64,000 nt of DNA from an uncultured Clostridia bacterium (GTDB lineage Bacteria; Bacillota; Clostridia; Christensenellales; Borkfalkiaceae). The position numbers were made by a program, and so were the translations under genes. Location: positions 50,156 through 114,155 of the forward strand of contig CAKQKE010000007.1 of NCBI GenBank assembly GCA_934247935.1, given 5' to 3'. The notes below the pieces were generated by a model, which saw nothing but the letters and a program-made list of their open reading frames with translations, made no database searches and had not been told where the DNA came from. This document shows, piece by piece, positions 9,169 through 17,220 of the stretch (its first letter is position 1; the number at the start of each line of letters is the position of its first letter).

Positions 9169-12100
9169 TTAATTTAATACGATTTTAAAATTGTCGATAG
9201 TCATGCTTGTGCCTTCGTATAAAGACGAATTGGAAACGGGACAATAAATTCTGAAAAGATACAACTCTTCGGCGTTGAAAGTAATGCTGTAATGATTGCC
9301 GTTTACGTCGATTTTTTCCGAGCCGAAACCGCCGTGAGCCGAATCGTACCAGAAAGTAGAGAAATAACTTTCGGTTTGTTCGCCTAAATCAATCGAATAA
9401 TCGAAAGAAATTGTAATCGTGCCCGTCGTGCGCCAAGAAATTCTGTACCAGAAATCGTTTCCGCCGTTGCGGCTGAAATTCAACGCGCCGTTGTTGCCGT
9501 TGGATACGGCGTCGGTTCTTATCGTGTTTTCGGGCGTATATTTCATCATCTTGTTGCCGTCGATTTCTATAATCGAAAGCATATTTTTGTCCTGAGTCCA
9601 CTCAATTACTGAATTAGAATCGTTTTCGCTTACGTCGTCGTAAAACATTACGTTGTCATAATCGATAAACAAAATCACGTTGCTTTTAAGCACTATGCTT
9701 AAAGTTACTCCGTTTGTCAAAGTCAAGTCATAACGGGTTGTACCATAAGTTATATCGAGTATTTGCTTTTTAACGATTAATCCGTCGGAACAAACTTCAA
9801 AATAAGAAGACTCGATTTCAACGGGTGCGGCATATGCCGTATCCAACGAACCCGCGCTGTTCATACGGGGTGCTTTGCGCGTTGCCGAAGCGACTTTTAC
9901 GCCGCCTTCAAACTCGCCTTTTATCTTCAATTCTGTCATTTTTGAGTCAACCGTATGGTGTGAACCGTATATTTTGTTGCCGTCTACGCCGCAATTTTCC
10001 TTTACGCCGAAGCCGAAATTATCGATGAGCATATAGGTGCCTTCCGCGTCGGATTTTTGCGTCATAGCGCAGTGGATATAAAATCTTTCCAAGGTGTTTG
10101 CGTCTAAATCGATGCTGAATTTTCCGCTTTCGCCCTCGATTTTCTTACTGAAATAAGTGTAATCGTTCGTTCTGTAAAGGAAAGTATAATTGGGAGTTTT
10201 GCCGTTTGAAACTATGGTGTAATCAAAAAATACCGTTATCGTTTCAACCGAAGCAAAGTCGAAATTCCACCATTCGGAAGTGAAATTCTTGTTTGCAAAA
10301 GTCAAAATACCGTTGTCTCTTCCGCCCGTAAAGCCGCCTTGAGAGTGACCCAAAGTTGCGTTTGTGGGCGTGTATTTATACATTTTGTTGCCGTCTACGT
10401 CTACAATTTCAATCATACTCGTGTCTTGACAAGACGAAACGTTGCCGCCGCCCTCTTTCAATGCGGTTTCTTCTTGAACGTATGTTTCGTCCCAGTTTGT
10501 AAAGAACAAAAGGTTGCTTGTCAACGTGAATTTCAACACGACTTTGTTGCTCAATTCCAAAGAGTATTCCATTGTGCCGTAAACTTGGTCTATAAGTTTT
10601 TTATCGAGAGTTATTCCGTCTAAACCGAGCGTAATATACGACAACGGCATAGACCCGTCGGACTTAACCTCGGTATTTCCCATCGTACTGTCCCAATACA
10701 AACTACCCTTTCTCTTGAGCGAAACAACGGTGAGCGTTTCGTCGAATTGTCCCGAAAGGAAAACGTCGCCTTGACCGTTTATTACGTACTTGCTTGTCTC
10801 GTCAAGCGTCGCCACTCTGTCGTCAACCACGTTAAAGGACTTTGTGTACGTTCCTCTTTCGCCGATAACGGTCAACGTATAAGTGCCTACTTCGAGACTG
10901 TTGCAGTATTCTGCGTTTAAGGTGTAAACCTCGCCGTTTTTAGTAAATTCGACTTCTTCTTCGTTTATTTTTACGTTTAAAACCTCTTGTTTTGTGCTGA
11001 ATTTTAAGCCGTCTTCTGTCAAAACGTAGTTGTCGACGTCGTCAAGGAAATAACCCGCGTCGTTTGTTTCCCACACCTTTAAATCGTCGACCATAACGTA
11101 CTTGTCGTCGCTTTGCTTAAAGTCGGGAAGAGTCAAACACATAAGTCTGGGCAAGTCGCAAGTAGTAGTCGTGTTTGTAAACCAACCCGTATCCAAAACG
11201 TGTTCTTGTCCGTCCGCAGTCAAATACCAGCGAAGTTGATTCCAACCGCCCACGTCCACAACCTTGTGCGCGCTGCCGAAGAACGTGTTTTTAACGTTGC
11301 TGTCGTGTCTGTCCATAATGTAGAAGTAACAGTCGTTTTCGCCGAAACCTTGAGACATTTTATAAGTAAACGTCACTCTGTATTGGTTGTTTTCGTTTGT
11401 GTCGAGTTTTAACCAACCCCAAACGTGAGCCATAAACTTCATGTTGAATATGGTTTTTGCCTCGGCGTTTTCGGTCGAGCGAACAAACAACGCGTTGTTG
11501 CCCTCGCTTCTCTCTTCTATTGAAATAAGCGAATTGCCGTTCATGCCCGAATACATGGGAGATGATTGCTTATATTCGCCGTTGTAATAACCTAAAACGG
11601 AACTGTCGTCGAAGTTGCTGCTTAAAATAATGTTGCTGTTTAATGTGATTTTCAAGGTTTTGCCCGTGTTGAAAGCGACTTCAAACGAGGTTTCGCCCCA
11701 GAAAAGTTCCGCCGCCTCGGCAGGGATTTCCAAATAACCTTTATCTTCTAATCCCGTAACGAGATTAATCAAATTTGCATAATTTTTCGTGAGATTGCCT
11801 TGCGCGAAATTCCACGCGTCTTCATATCCGCCGGCAAAATGCTTTGCAATTTGTTTTACCGATACTATGCTTACGCTCTCTTCAAAACTGCCGTAATATT
11901 TTACCGACTTTTTGCTTAAAGCGTCGTATACGGCGGTGTCGTCTCTCAATTCGCACACTCTGCCGTCAATTACCGAAAATTCGGCGGTTATTGTGACTAA
12001 CGGGGTCTTTACGCTTAACGTATGCACGCCCGCCTGTAAATCTTTAAGCGCGTCCACTTTAATCGTCAACGTGTCGTCTTCGTTTACAACTACGTAATCG

Positions 12101-13581
12101 TCTATCGGCTGTCCGTCAAGCAAGTAATTGCAGATATAACCTCCGCTTACAAAGTCTAAAACGTAATCGCCGTCCATATCGTATTCACCCCTTGCCGTAA
12201 CCGACGGTCTTGTATCGACTTCGGTTACGGAGAAGTTGTCGAAGTAAATTTTGCCGCCCGCACCTTTAAAGAACGCGCGCACCCAAGTACCCGTCTTTAT
12301 TTCGTCGAACGACGCGATAGCCTCGAAATGATGCAAAACACCGTCGTTTTCTTCTCCGAGCAATAAATCGAACTTCCAATCGGTGTCTCTCGAACCGAAG
12401 AAGAACGTACCGGTAGAAGTACCTTCGGTCATATAATCGAAACTGAAAGCGTAGTATTTGCCTTTACTAAAGCCCGCATTGTACCAGGTACTGTCGAAAT
12501 CGGGTTGACGTAAAGTGTAAATCGAGTGGCAATCGTAAAGCACGTCTTGCGTGTTGGGCGTAAAGCAAAGCACTTTGCCGTCCATACCTTCTTTACCGTC
12601 GATAATCTTTACGTTGTCGCTGTATTGATACAACGAATTCAAGCCCGTGTTAGATTGAGTGGTGTCGTGAATAGTCGCAAAGTCATAATCGGTATAGAAA
12701 ATGACGTTTGTGTTTACGGTGAAATTATAAGAATCGTTGTTGGAAAGAGTAACCGTGAAATTGCCCTCTCTGCAATTTTTGCCGAGCCACTCGTCTTTAA
12801 CCGCTATACCTTCAGCGGTTTGCTCGTAATATTTTTTATCTACAACGTAATCGCCTTGTTTAAGCGATTTGATTGTGGTGCCGTTAAACTCTATGTCAAA
12901 TCTGACGTCTTGTTGATATCCGTAACGGAAATCTTTTGTGGTTACTTCATCGAAAGAAGTCTTTACCGAATTGTCGACGCGTACGACGCAAGTAGCGGTA
13001 TCCGCGCCCACAGCGTCCGTGATTGCGGCAACCGTATGCTCTCCGTCGGGCAAAGCAAGCATAATTTCTCCGTCGATTACAAGGCAAGATTTTTCCTCGT
13101 CATAACTATATTCGCCGCTACCGAGCGTTTCGCCGTCAATTTCGACGTAATAAATATTGTTGCCCGCCAAATCGAGCGGTATTTCCATATCTCCGCCGCC
13201 CAAACGGTCGTAATCGTAACTTTCTTGCGAAAACTTAGGTTCGCCGAATTGCGGCACTTTCGCCGTCCATGTAGCCGTAAATGTTACGTCGTTTGCGGGC
13301 ATTGTAAATTTAGCCCCGGCATTATAAACCTTTTCGTCGTATTTCCAACCCGAAAAGTCGTACTCTGCACGTGTAAATGTGTTTTCGGGAAGCATAAACG
13401 TTGCGCCTGCCGCCTTGTCTTCGGTTTCGGGAGCAGTTCCGAGACCTCCGCCCGACAAATACGTTACCGAATACTTTTCGGCACTATTTGAGCCGTTGTT
13501 GCCGTTTTTATCTTTACAAGCGAAAAACGACAACGAAAGCACGCACAACATCACCGCTAACAAAAGTGAAGTCTTTCTCAT
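9169..13581 (-). CDS. Large modular lipoprotein: InlB-type repeat plus four tandem glycan-binding-like modules
   Basis: 1470 residues. The start has a lipoprotein signal (lipobox ending FFAC, Cys22) and a GGAGG site. Residues ~38-110 form one InlB/Listeria-Bacteroides repeat (FSGWKYDEKVYNAG...FTATW). The rest is about four copies of a ~270-300-residue unit. Each unit has a short Ig-like strand part ending in a variant of 'LTLSNGV..LNLKSNVILFTDYD', then a jelly-roll-like part with Trp-rich strands and an ending such as MTIDNFKIVLN or YFDNFSVTEVD. No catalytic residues were recognised. It is first in the operon with the lectin-like protein and the secreted GH36 enzyme, so it is probably a surface glycan-capture protein. 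The alternative, a structural adhesin, cannot be excluded. Confidence 0.75.
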   Translation of the reverse strand: MRKTSLLLAVMLCVLSLSFFACKDKNGNNGSNSAEKYSVTYLSGGGLGTAPETEDKAAGATFMLPENTFTRAEYDFSGWKYDEKVYNAGAKFTMPANDVTFTATWTAKVPQFGEPKFSQESYDYDRLGGGDMEIPLDLAGNNIYYVEIDGETLGSGEYSYDEEKSCLVIDGEIMLALPDGEHTVAAITDAVGADTATCVVRVDNSVKTSFDEVTTKDFRYGYQQDVRFDIEFNGTTIKSLKQGDYVVDKKYYEQTAEGIAVKDEWLGKNCREGNFTVTLSNNDSYNFTVNTNVIFYTDYDFATIHDTTQSNTGLNSLYQYSDNVKIIDGKEGMDGKVLCFTPNTQDVLYDCHSIYTLRQPDFDSTWYNAGFSKGKYYAFSFDYMTEGTSTGTFFFGSRDTDWKFDLLLGEENDGVLHHFEAIASFDEIKTGTWVRAFFKGAGGKIYFDNFSVTEVDTRPSVTARGEYDMDGDYVLDFVSGGYICNYLLDGQPIDDYVVVNEDDTLTIKVDALKDLQAGVHTLSVKTPLVTITAEFSVIDGRVCELRDDTAVYDALSKKSVKYYGSFEESVSIVSVKQIAKHFAGGYEDAWNFAQGNLTKNYANLINLVTGLEDKGYLEIPAEAAELFWGETSFEVAFNTGKTLKITLNSNIILSSNFDDSSVLGYYNGEYKQSSPMYSGMNGNSLISIEERSEGNNALFVRSTENAEAKTIFNMKFMAHVWGWLKLDTNENNQYRVTFTYKMSQGFGENDCYFYIMDRHDSNVKNTFFGSAHKVVDVGGWNQLRWYLTADGQEHVLDTGWFTNTTTTCDLPRLMCLTLPDFKQSDDKYVMVDDLKVWETNDAGYFLDDVDNYVLTEDGLKFSTKQEVLNVKINEEEVEFTKNGEVYTLNAEYCNSLEVGTYTLTVIGERGTYTKSFNVVDDRVATLDETSKYVINGQGDVFLSGQFDETLTVVSLKRKGSLYWDSTMGNTEVKSDGSMPLSYITLGLDGITLDKKLIDQVYGTMEYSLELSNKVVLKFTLTSNLLFFTNWDETYVQEETALKEGGGNVSSCQDTSMIEIVDVDGNKMYKYTPTNATLGHSQGGFTGGRDNGILTFANKNFTSEWWNFDFASVETITVFFDYTIVSNGKTPNYTFLYRTNDYTYFSKKIEGESGKFSIDLDANTLERFYIHCAMTQKSDAEGTYMLIDNFGFGVKENCGVDGNKIYGSHHTVDSKMTELKIKGEFEGGVKVASATRKAPRMNSAGSLDTAYAAPVEIESSYFEVCSDGLIVKKQILDITYGTTRYDLTLTNGVTLSIVLKSNVILFIDYDNVMFYDDVSENDSNSVIEWTQDKNMLSIIEIDGNKMMKYTPENTIRTDAVSNGNNGALNFSRNGGNDFWYRISWRTTGTITISFDYSIDLGEQTESYFSTFWYDSAHGGFGSEKIDVNGNHYSITFNAEELYLFRIYCPVSNSSLYEGTSMTIDNFKIVLN

Positions 13582-13604
13582 ATGTCCTCCAAAAATCTTT
13601 ATTT

Positions 13605-13643
13605 GATGGTTTTTACCACCCTATTAGATGGCATTTTACCATC
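13605..13643. promoter_or_regulatory. Twin dyad operator between the regulator and the alpha-galactosidase operon
   Basis: Two related inverted repeats lie side by side: GATGGTTTTTACCACC (13605-13620, one mismatch) and GATGGCATTTTACCATC (13627-13643). Their centres are ~22.5 bp apart, about two helical turns. They sit just downstream of the minus-strand -10 box, where a bound dimer would block transcription. The likely binder is the adjacent ArsR-type protein (inference). Confidence 0.65.
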
Positions 13644-13653
13644 TTGCAATTTT

Positions 13654-13682
13654 ATTTTATCAAAAATTCTTTTACATTACAA
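13654..13682 (-). promoter_or_regulatory. Promoter of the lipoprotein/lectin/alpha-galactosidase operon
   Basis: Minus strand: -35 TTGTAA (13682-13677), 17-bp spacer, -10 TAAAAT (13659-13654). Both operator dyads fall between the expected transcript start and the ribosome site. Confidence 0.65.
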
Positions 13683-13692
13683 GTGCAAAATA

Positions 13693-13721
13693 TTGTAATC
13701 TGTTGTTAAATATGTTACAAT
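13693..13721 (+). promoter_or_regulatory. Promoter of the ArsR-type regulator gene
   Basis: Plus strand: TTGTAA (13693-13698), 17-bp spacer, TACAAT (13716-13721). The two boxes also form the arms of a 7-bp inverted repeat (ATTGTAA...TTACAAT). Confidence 0.6.
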
Positions 13722-13761
13722 TTTACTGTAACTTTTTAAAATACTCGAAAAGGAGACGAAT

Positions 13762-14772
13762 ATGGAAGGAAATAAAAGGCAAGTAACGACCGAAGTACCT
13801 TGGCTGCTCGAAATAGACAATCCCGAACATTTGCACGAGGTGCTTTTGATAAGCCGCGCTTTGTCATCGCCTATAAGAATAGAAATTTTAAAACTGCTAA
13901 ACAAGCGCAATTATATAATGAGCGAAATTGCCGACGAATTAAATCTTCAACCGTCGTCGGCGGCGTTCCACTTAAAGGCTCTTGAAGACGCGGGACTTAT
14001 TACCTCGTCTTACTCGACAAAATATAAAGGCACGCTTAAGCATTATTCTTATTCTATAAGAGACATAACGTTCAGGCTTCGCCCCGCTTCTGAAAAACAA
14101 GAGCCGTTGACTCCGTTTGTCTTTTCGCTGTCTATCGGGGAATTTTGCGATGCGGGTTTTACACAAAGAAGCGGCATGGCTTCGCACAGTAAAATACTCG
14201 TGGAGTCCAACCCCGACGAAATGTTCGGCAGCGACCGTTTTAAAGCGGAATATATATGGAATATGCAAGACGGATTTTTGACTTACGCCATACCCAACAG
14301 TTACGCGCACCGTCAACCGCTCACCGAAATACAATTTTCAATGGAAATATGCTCGGAAGTAATGGGATATAACGAGGACTTCCCCAGCGACATTACTTTT
14401 TCTATAAACGGCGTGGATTTATGCACGTGGACTTGCCCCGGCTCTTACGGGGATAAATACGGAATTTACACTCCGTCGTGGTGGTATCCCGAAAGCACCA
14501 AATACGGGCTTTTAACCACGGTAAAAATAAAAGAAAAAGGCGTGTTTGTAAACGAAAAACTTATCAACAGAAACGTGGGATTAAACGACTTGAATCTATC
14601 CGACGGATTATTTACCGAACTTAAAATAGAAGTAAAGAAAACCGCACACCACTGCGGCGGATTCAGCCTTTTCGGCGAAAACTTCGGCAACTATAATCAA
14701 GGCATAATCTTCACCGCATTTTACAGAAAAAGCGAACTACCGTTGCGCGGTCAAACCAAATCCTCTAAATAG
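13762..14772 (+). CDS. ArsR-type winged-helix regulator fused to an unknown C-terminal domain
   Basis: 336 residues. Residues ~28-105 are a winged helix-turn-helix of the ArsR class: SRALSSPIRIEILKLLNKR, recognition region ELNLQPSSAAFHLKALEDAG, then the wing. Residues ~130-325 form a beta-rich, Trp/Tyr-rich domain that I do not recognise (FSMEICSEVMGYN..., DLCTWTCPGSYGD...). This makes the protein about three times the size of ordinary ArsR repressors. No ArsR metal-binding cysteine motif is visible in the HTH. It is divergent from the alpha-galactosidase operon and separated from it by twin dyads, so it probably controls that operon and itself. The C-terminal domain may sense a sugar (inference). 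The ATG has GGAG at a normal distance. Confidence 0.8.
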   Translation: MEGNKRQVTTEVPWLLEIDNPEHLHEVLLISRALSSPIRIEILKLLNKRNYIMSEIADELNLQPSSAAFHLKALEDAGLITSSYSTKYKGTLKHYSYSIRDITFRLRPASEKQEPLTPFVFSLSIGEFCDAGFTQRSGMASHSKILVESNPDEMFGSDRFKAEYIWNMQDGFLTYAIPNSYAHRQPLTEIQFSMEICSEVMGYNEDFPSDITFSINGVDLCTWTCPGSYGDKYGIYTPSWWYPESTKYGLLTTVKIKEKGVFVNEKLINRNVGLNDLNLSDGLFTELKIEVKKTAHHCGGFSLFGENFGNYNQGIIFTAFYRKSELPLRGQTKSSK

Positions 14773-14887
14773 TTTTTATCTCTTTTTCGTTTAAATACGT
14801 AATTTAATATTTTTGAAAATTAATACGCCGAATAATTAAATTGCAATACACCAACTATTTTCAACTGTTCCCGTTTTTCGTTTAACC

Positions 14888-14945
14888 GCAAAACTTGCAT
14901 GTTGCCGCAATGTATTGCAAAACTTTCCTGTTTCCGCAACGTATT
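14888..14945. repeat. 29-bp direct repeat, two adjacent copies
   Basis: Copies at 14888-14916 and 14917-14945 share GCAAAACTT, then TGTT, then CCGCAA and GTATT, with five differences. They are exactly contiguous and lie in the 500-bp gene-free stretch after the regulator gene. Confidence 0.6.
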
Positions 14946-15012
14946 ATTTAAAATTTTTATATATCAAAGCCGCAAAACCCCTAAAAACAATTTATATCAT
15001 ATAAACGAGTAA

Positions 15013-15050
15013 ACCCCCGCCGACTTTTTAAGCCGGCGGGGGTATTTTTT
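15013..15050 (+). terminator. Strong intrinsic terminator
   Basis: A G+C-rich stem ACCCCCGCCG (15013-15022) pairs with CGGCGGGGGT (15034-15043), and ATTTTTT follows on the plus strand. It lies 240 bp past the ArsR-type gene. On the minus strand the U tract is weak, so it may only partly serve the SGNH gene ending at 15273. Confidence 0.8.
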
Positions 15051-15097
15051 ATTATGTTTAATTTCGTTGTTTCATTATATTTTGTTTTGATATTTAA

Positions 15098-15143
15098 TTA
15101 TATAATTATCATTTTATTATATAACTGTCTTTTCGTTATATAA
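15098..15143. repeat. Three TTATATAA palindromes at exact 19-bp spacing
   Basis: TTATATAA occurs at 15098-15105, 15117-15124 and 15136-15143. The sequences between are T-rich and partly alike, so this is a degenerate 19-bp tandem repeat. Apart from this, the 29-bp repeat and the terminator, 14773-15272 holds nothing I can identify. Confidence 0.5.
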
Positions 15144-15272
15144 TGCGTTTCTTTATAGTTATGCCGTTTTTGTGCCGCCGATTTTAGCCAAACGTTTCGT
15201 TTTTACTTTCTGCGCCGCACATAACATATTAAGCAATTTTAAGTCGCACATTTAATCCGCTCGTTTCGTTTT

Positions 15273-17210
15273 TTAAGCGGCTAAATAAGCCTTTATTGTG
15301 GGAAGCATCATATCGCCGAGGAAAACGCTTAATCTGTCTTCGTTCATATGAGTCCAGAAATTCCAGCCCTCGGGATATTCTTTACAAAACTCCCACACTT
15401 GCGGAGCGGTATCGATAAACGTTGCGTCTGGCATTTCACTCACGATTTTGTCGAATTTTGCGTTTATTCTTTTAATCGAAGAGAAATACTCGGGTCTGCC
15501 GGGGAGCGGGTTCATGCCGCTGACCACAAATTTTACGCCGGGGCAATGTTCGCGCACGATATCAATAAATTCAAGTCCGTTGTTTATTACGTCGGCGTCT
15601 TTCATCTGATGATAACAAAAATCGTTGCTCGATACTCCCATTACCACGACTTTGGGGTGATAAATGAGTATCAATTCCTCTACGTACTGCAAAAGGTCAT
15701 AACAAGTGCTGCCCGCTATAGAGTTGTTTAATACTTGCACTCCGCGTTGATGATACCAACTTTCCATTCCCCACCAAAGCATATAGTTTGAATTGCCTAT
15801 AAATACGGTCTTGCCTTGAAGATTTCTGGCATTGTACGGTCCGCCGTGTGTTGCGATTTGCTTAAACATATGCCCGAAATGCTCGTTGTCGTAAGAATAA
15901 ATATTGTACGTGCCGTAAAGCGTGATATCTTCCGTAAGGGTAAGCCCTACGGGATTTATAAGTTCGTCGTAATCGAGCGAAGAATTGTATGCAAAAAATT
16001 GATATTTGTCCGTTATGCCCCACGCGTTTTTCTTTTCGCCGCGATATTCCCACGGGATATCCTTTTGTTTAAGCGTGTATCCCTTGGGGAAAGTAAGCGT
16101 GATTTCTTTATTTACGGGGTCGCCGTAACTGAAAGTCGCTTGCGCCGTCGGCACTATGTTTGAAGAAGGTTCGTCGCTGCGTATAAGGGCATTGCATTTT
16201 GTGCAAATCGCACCCGAACCGCTGCCCAATGCAAATGTTTCGCCAATAACGTGCTCGCTCGGTTGAGTTTTATTCGTCATTTTCGTTTGGTTGCACGTTG
16301 TGCATTTTTCCAAAACGTAACCGCAAGTTTTGCAAGTCGGCTCGACCGTCTTTACTTCTTGATATTCGTGGTTGTGCGCCGTTTCGGTTTCGTTTATAAA
16401 CACAAGGTCGTCTACAAGAATGGTGGTCGCGCACTCGTTTTCGTCGGCGATTTTACACATGACGTTTATGTGATGAAGATAAACCGTGTCGAATCTGCCG
16501 TTTTTACAAATATCTGGATATCCCAAAGCGGGCACGTATAAATAGCCCATAAACGAATCGGGAAGTTTCGCTCTGCCGTCTTTTGCGGTCGTACTCTTCC
16601 ACTCGCCGTCGTAATCGTAATACAAACATTCCGTTCCGTCGGCAATCGGATTTTTTTTGAAATCGTCGAAAAGGTCGCTTTTACCGTCGGCGGTTGTCAA
16701 CAACCTGATGCCCAATTCCGGCGAAGTCGGCGTCTGAATATTTCTGAAATCAACAAAAATCATCAATCCGCTTGCGCCCGTAATTTCTTTTAAAACAACT
16801 CTTATCGAAAGCCCGGGCAAAGAATTGCCGCCGGTTGTGCAAAAATAAGTGGCTGTATCGCCGTTGGCTTTGGTCGTAAACCCATATTCGAATGCGCTTG
16901 AATTTTCGGTGCGCTCGGCATAAGCGTATCTTATGGTGTTGCCGCTGAAATCTATCGCCGCGACTGTTGAGTGAGTTTTGCCGTTGGGAGCGGTGGGTCT
17001 TGCATAAAGCGAAGGTTCGTCGTTTTCCCACTCTTTTACAAGCATACTGCTGCTTGAAGTTACGTTTTGCGCCGACATCGATTTTACTTCTTCGCCCGCA
17101 TAATCGGCGGCTTTTATTTTAACTTTTTCATTGCCCGTATGTGTGTAAACTGCACTCATTGCGCATACCGTTATGAGTAAAACGCACAAAATCTTTAAAT
17201 GTTTTTTCAT
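15273..17210 (-). CDS. Secreted protein with jelly-roll N-terminus and SGNH-hydrolase-like C-terminus
   Basis: 645 residues with a signal peptide (1-~22). Residues ~50-275 look like a carbohydrate-binding jelly roll ending TTILVDDLVFIN. Residues ~280-345 contain CxxC pairs (CKTCG, CTTCN, CTKCN) like those in the neighbouring GLUG protein. Residues ~370-450 are beta-rich. From ~460 to the end there is an SGNH/GDSL-like fold: block I as FIGNSNY (Asn in the usual Asp place, Ser kept), block II NNSIAGST, block III VMGVSSNDF, and a C-terminal His in FWTHMNED. This fold usually removes acyl groups from glycans or lipids. The missing Asp in GDS lowers certainty about activity. It follows the GLUG gene by 10 bp in one operon. 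Confidence 0.7.
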   Translation of the reverse strand: MKKHLKILCVLLITVCAMSAVYTHTGNEKVKIKAADYAGEEVKSMSAQNVTSSSSMLVKEWENDEPSLYARPTAPNGKTHSTVAAIDFSGNTIRYAYAERTENSSAFEYGFTTKANGDTATYFCTTGGNSLPGLSIRVVLKEITGASGLMIFVDFRNIQTPTSPELGIRLLTTADGKSDLFDDFKKNPIADGTECLYYDYDGEWKSTTAKDGRAKLPDSFMGYLYVPALGYPDICKNGRFDTVYLHHINVMCKIADENECATTILVDDLVFINETETAHNHEYQEVKTVEPTCKTCGYVLEKCTTCNQTKMTNKTQPSEHVIGETFALGSGSGAICTKCNALIRSDEPSSNIVPTAQATFSYGDPVNKEITLTFPKGYTLKQKDIPWEYRGEKKNAWGITDKYQFFAYNSSLDYDELINPVGLTLTEDITLYGTYNIYSYDNEHFGHMFKQIATHGGPYNARNLQGKTVFIGNSNYMLWWGMESWYHQRGVQVLNNSIAGSTCYDLLQYVEELILIYHPKVVVMGVSSNDFCYHQMKDADVINNGLEFIDIVREHCPGVKFVVSGMNPLPGRPEYFSSIKRINAKFDKIVSEMPDATFIDTAPQVWEFCKEYPEGWNFWTHMNEDRLSVFLGDMMLPTIKAYLAA

Positions 17211-17220
17211 TTTTACACCT

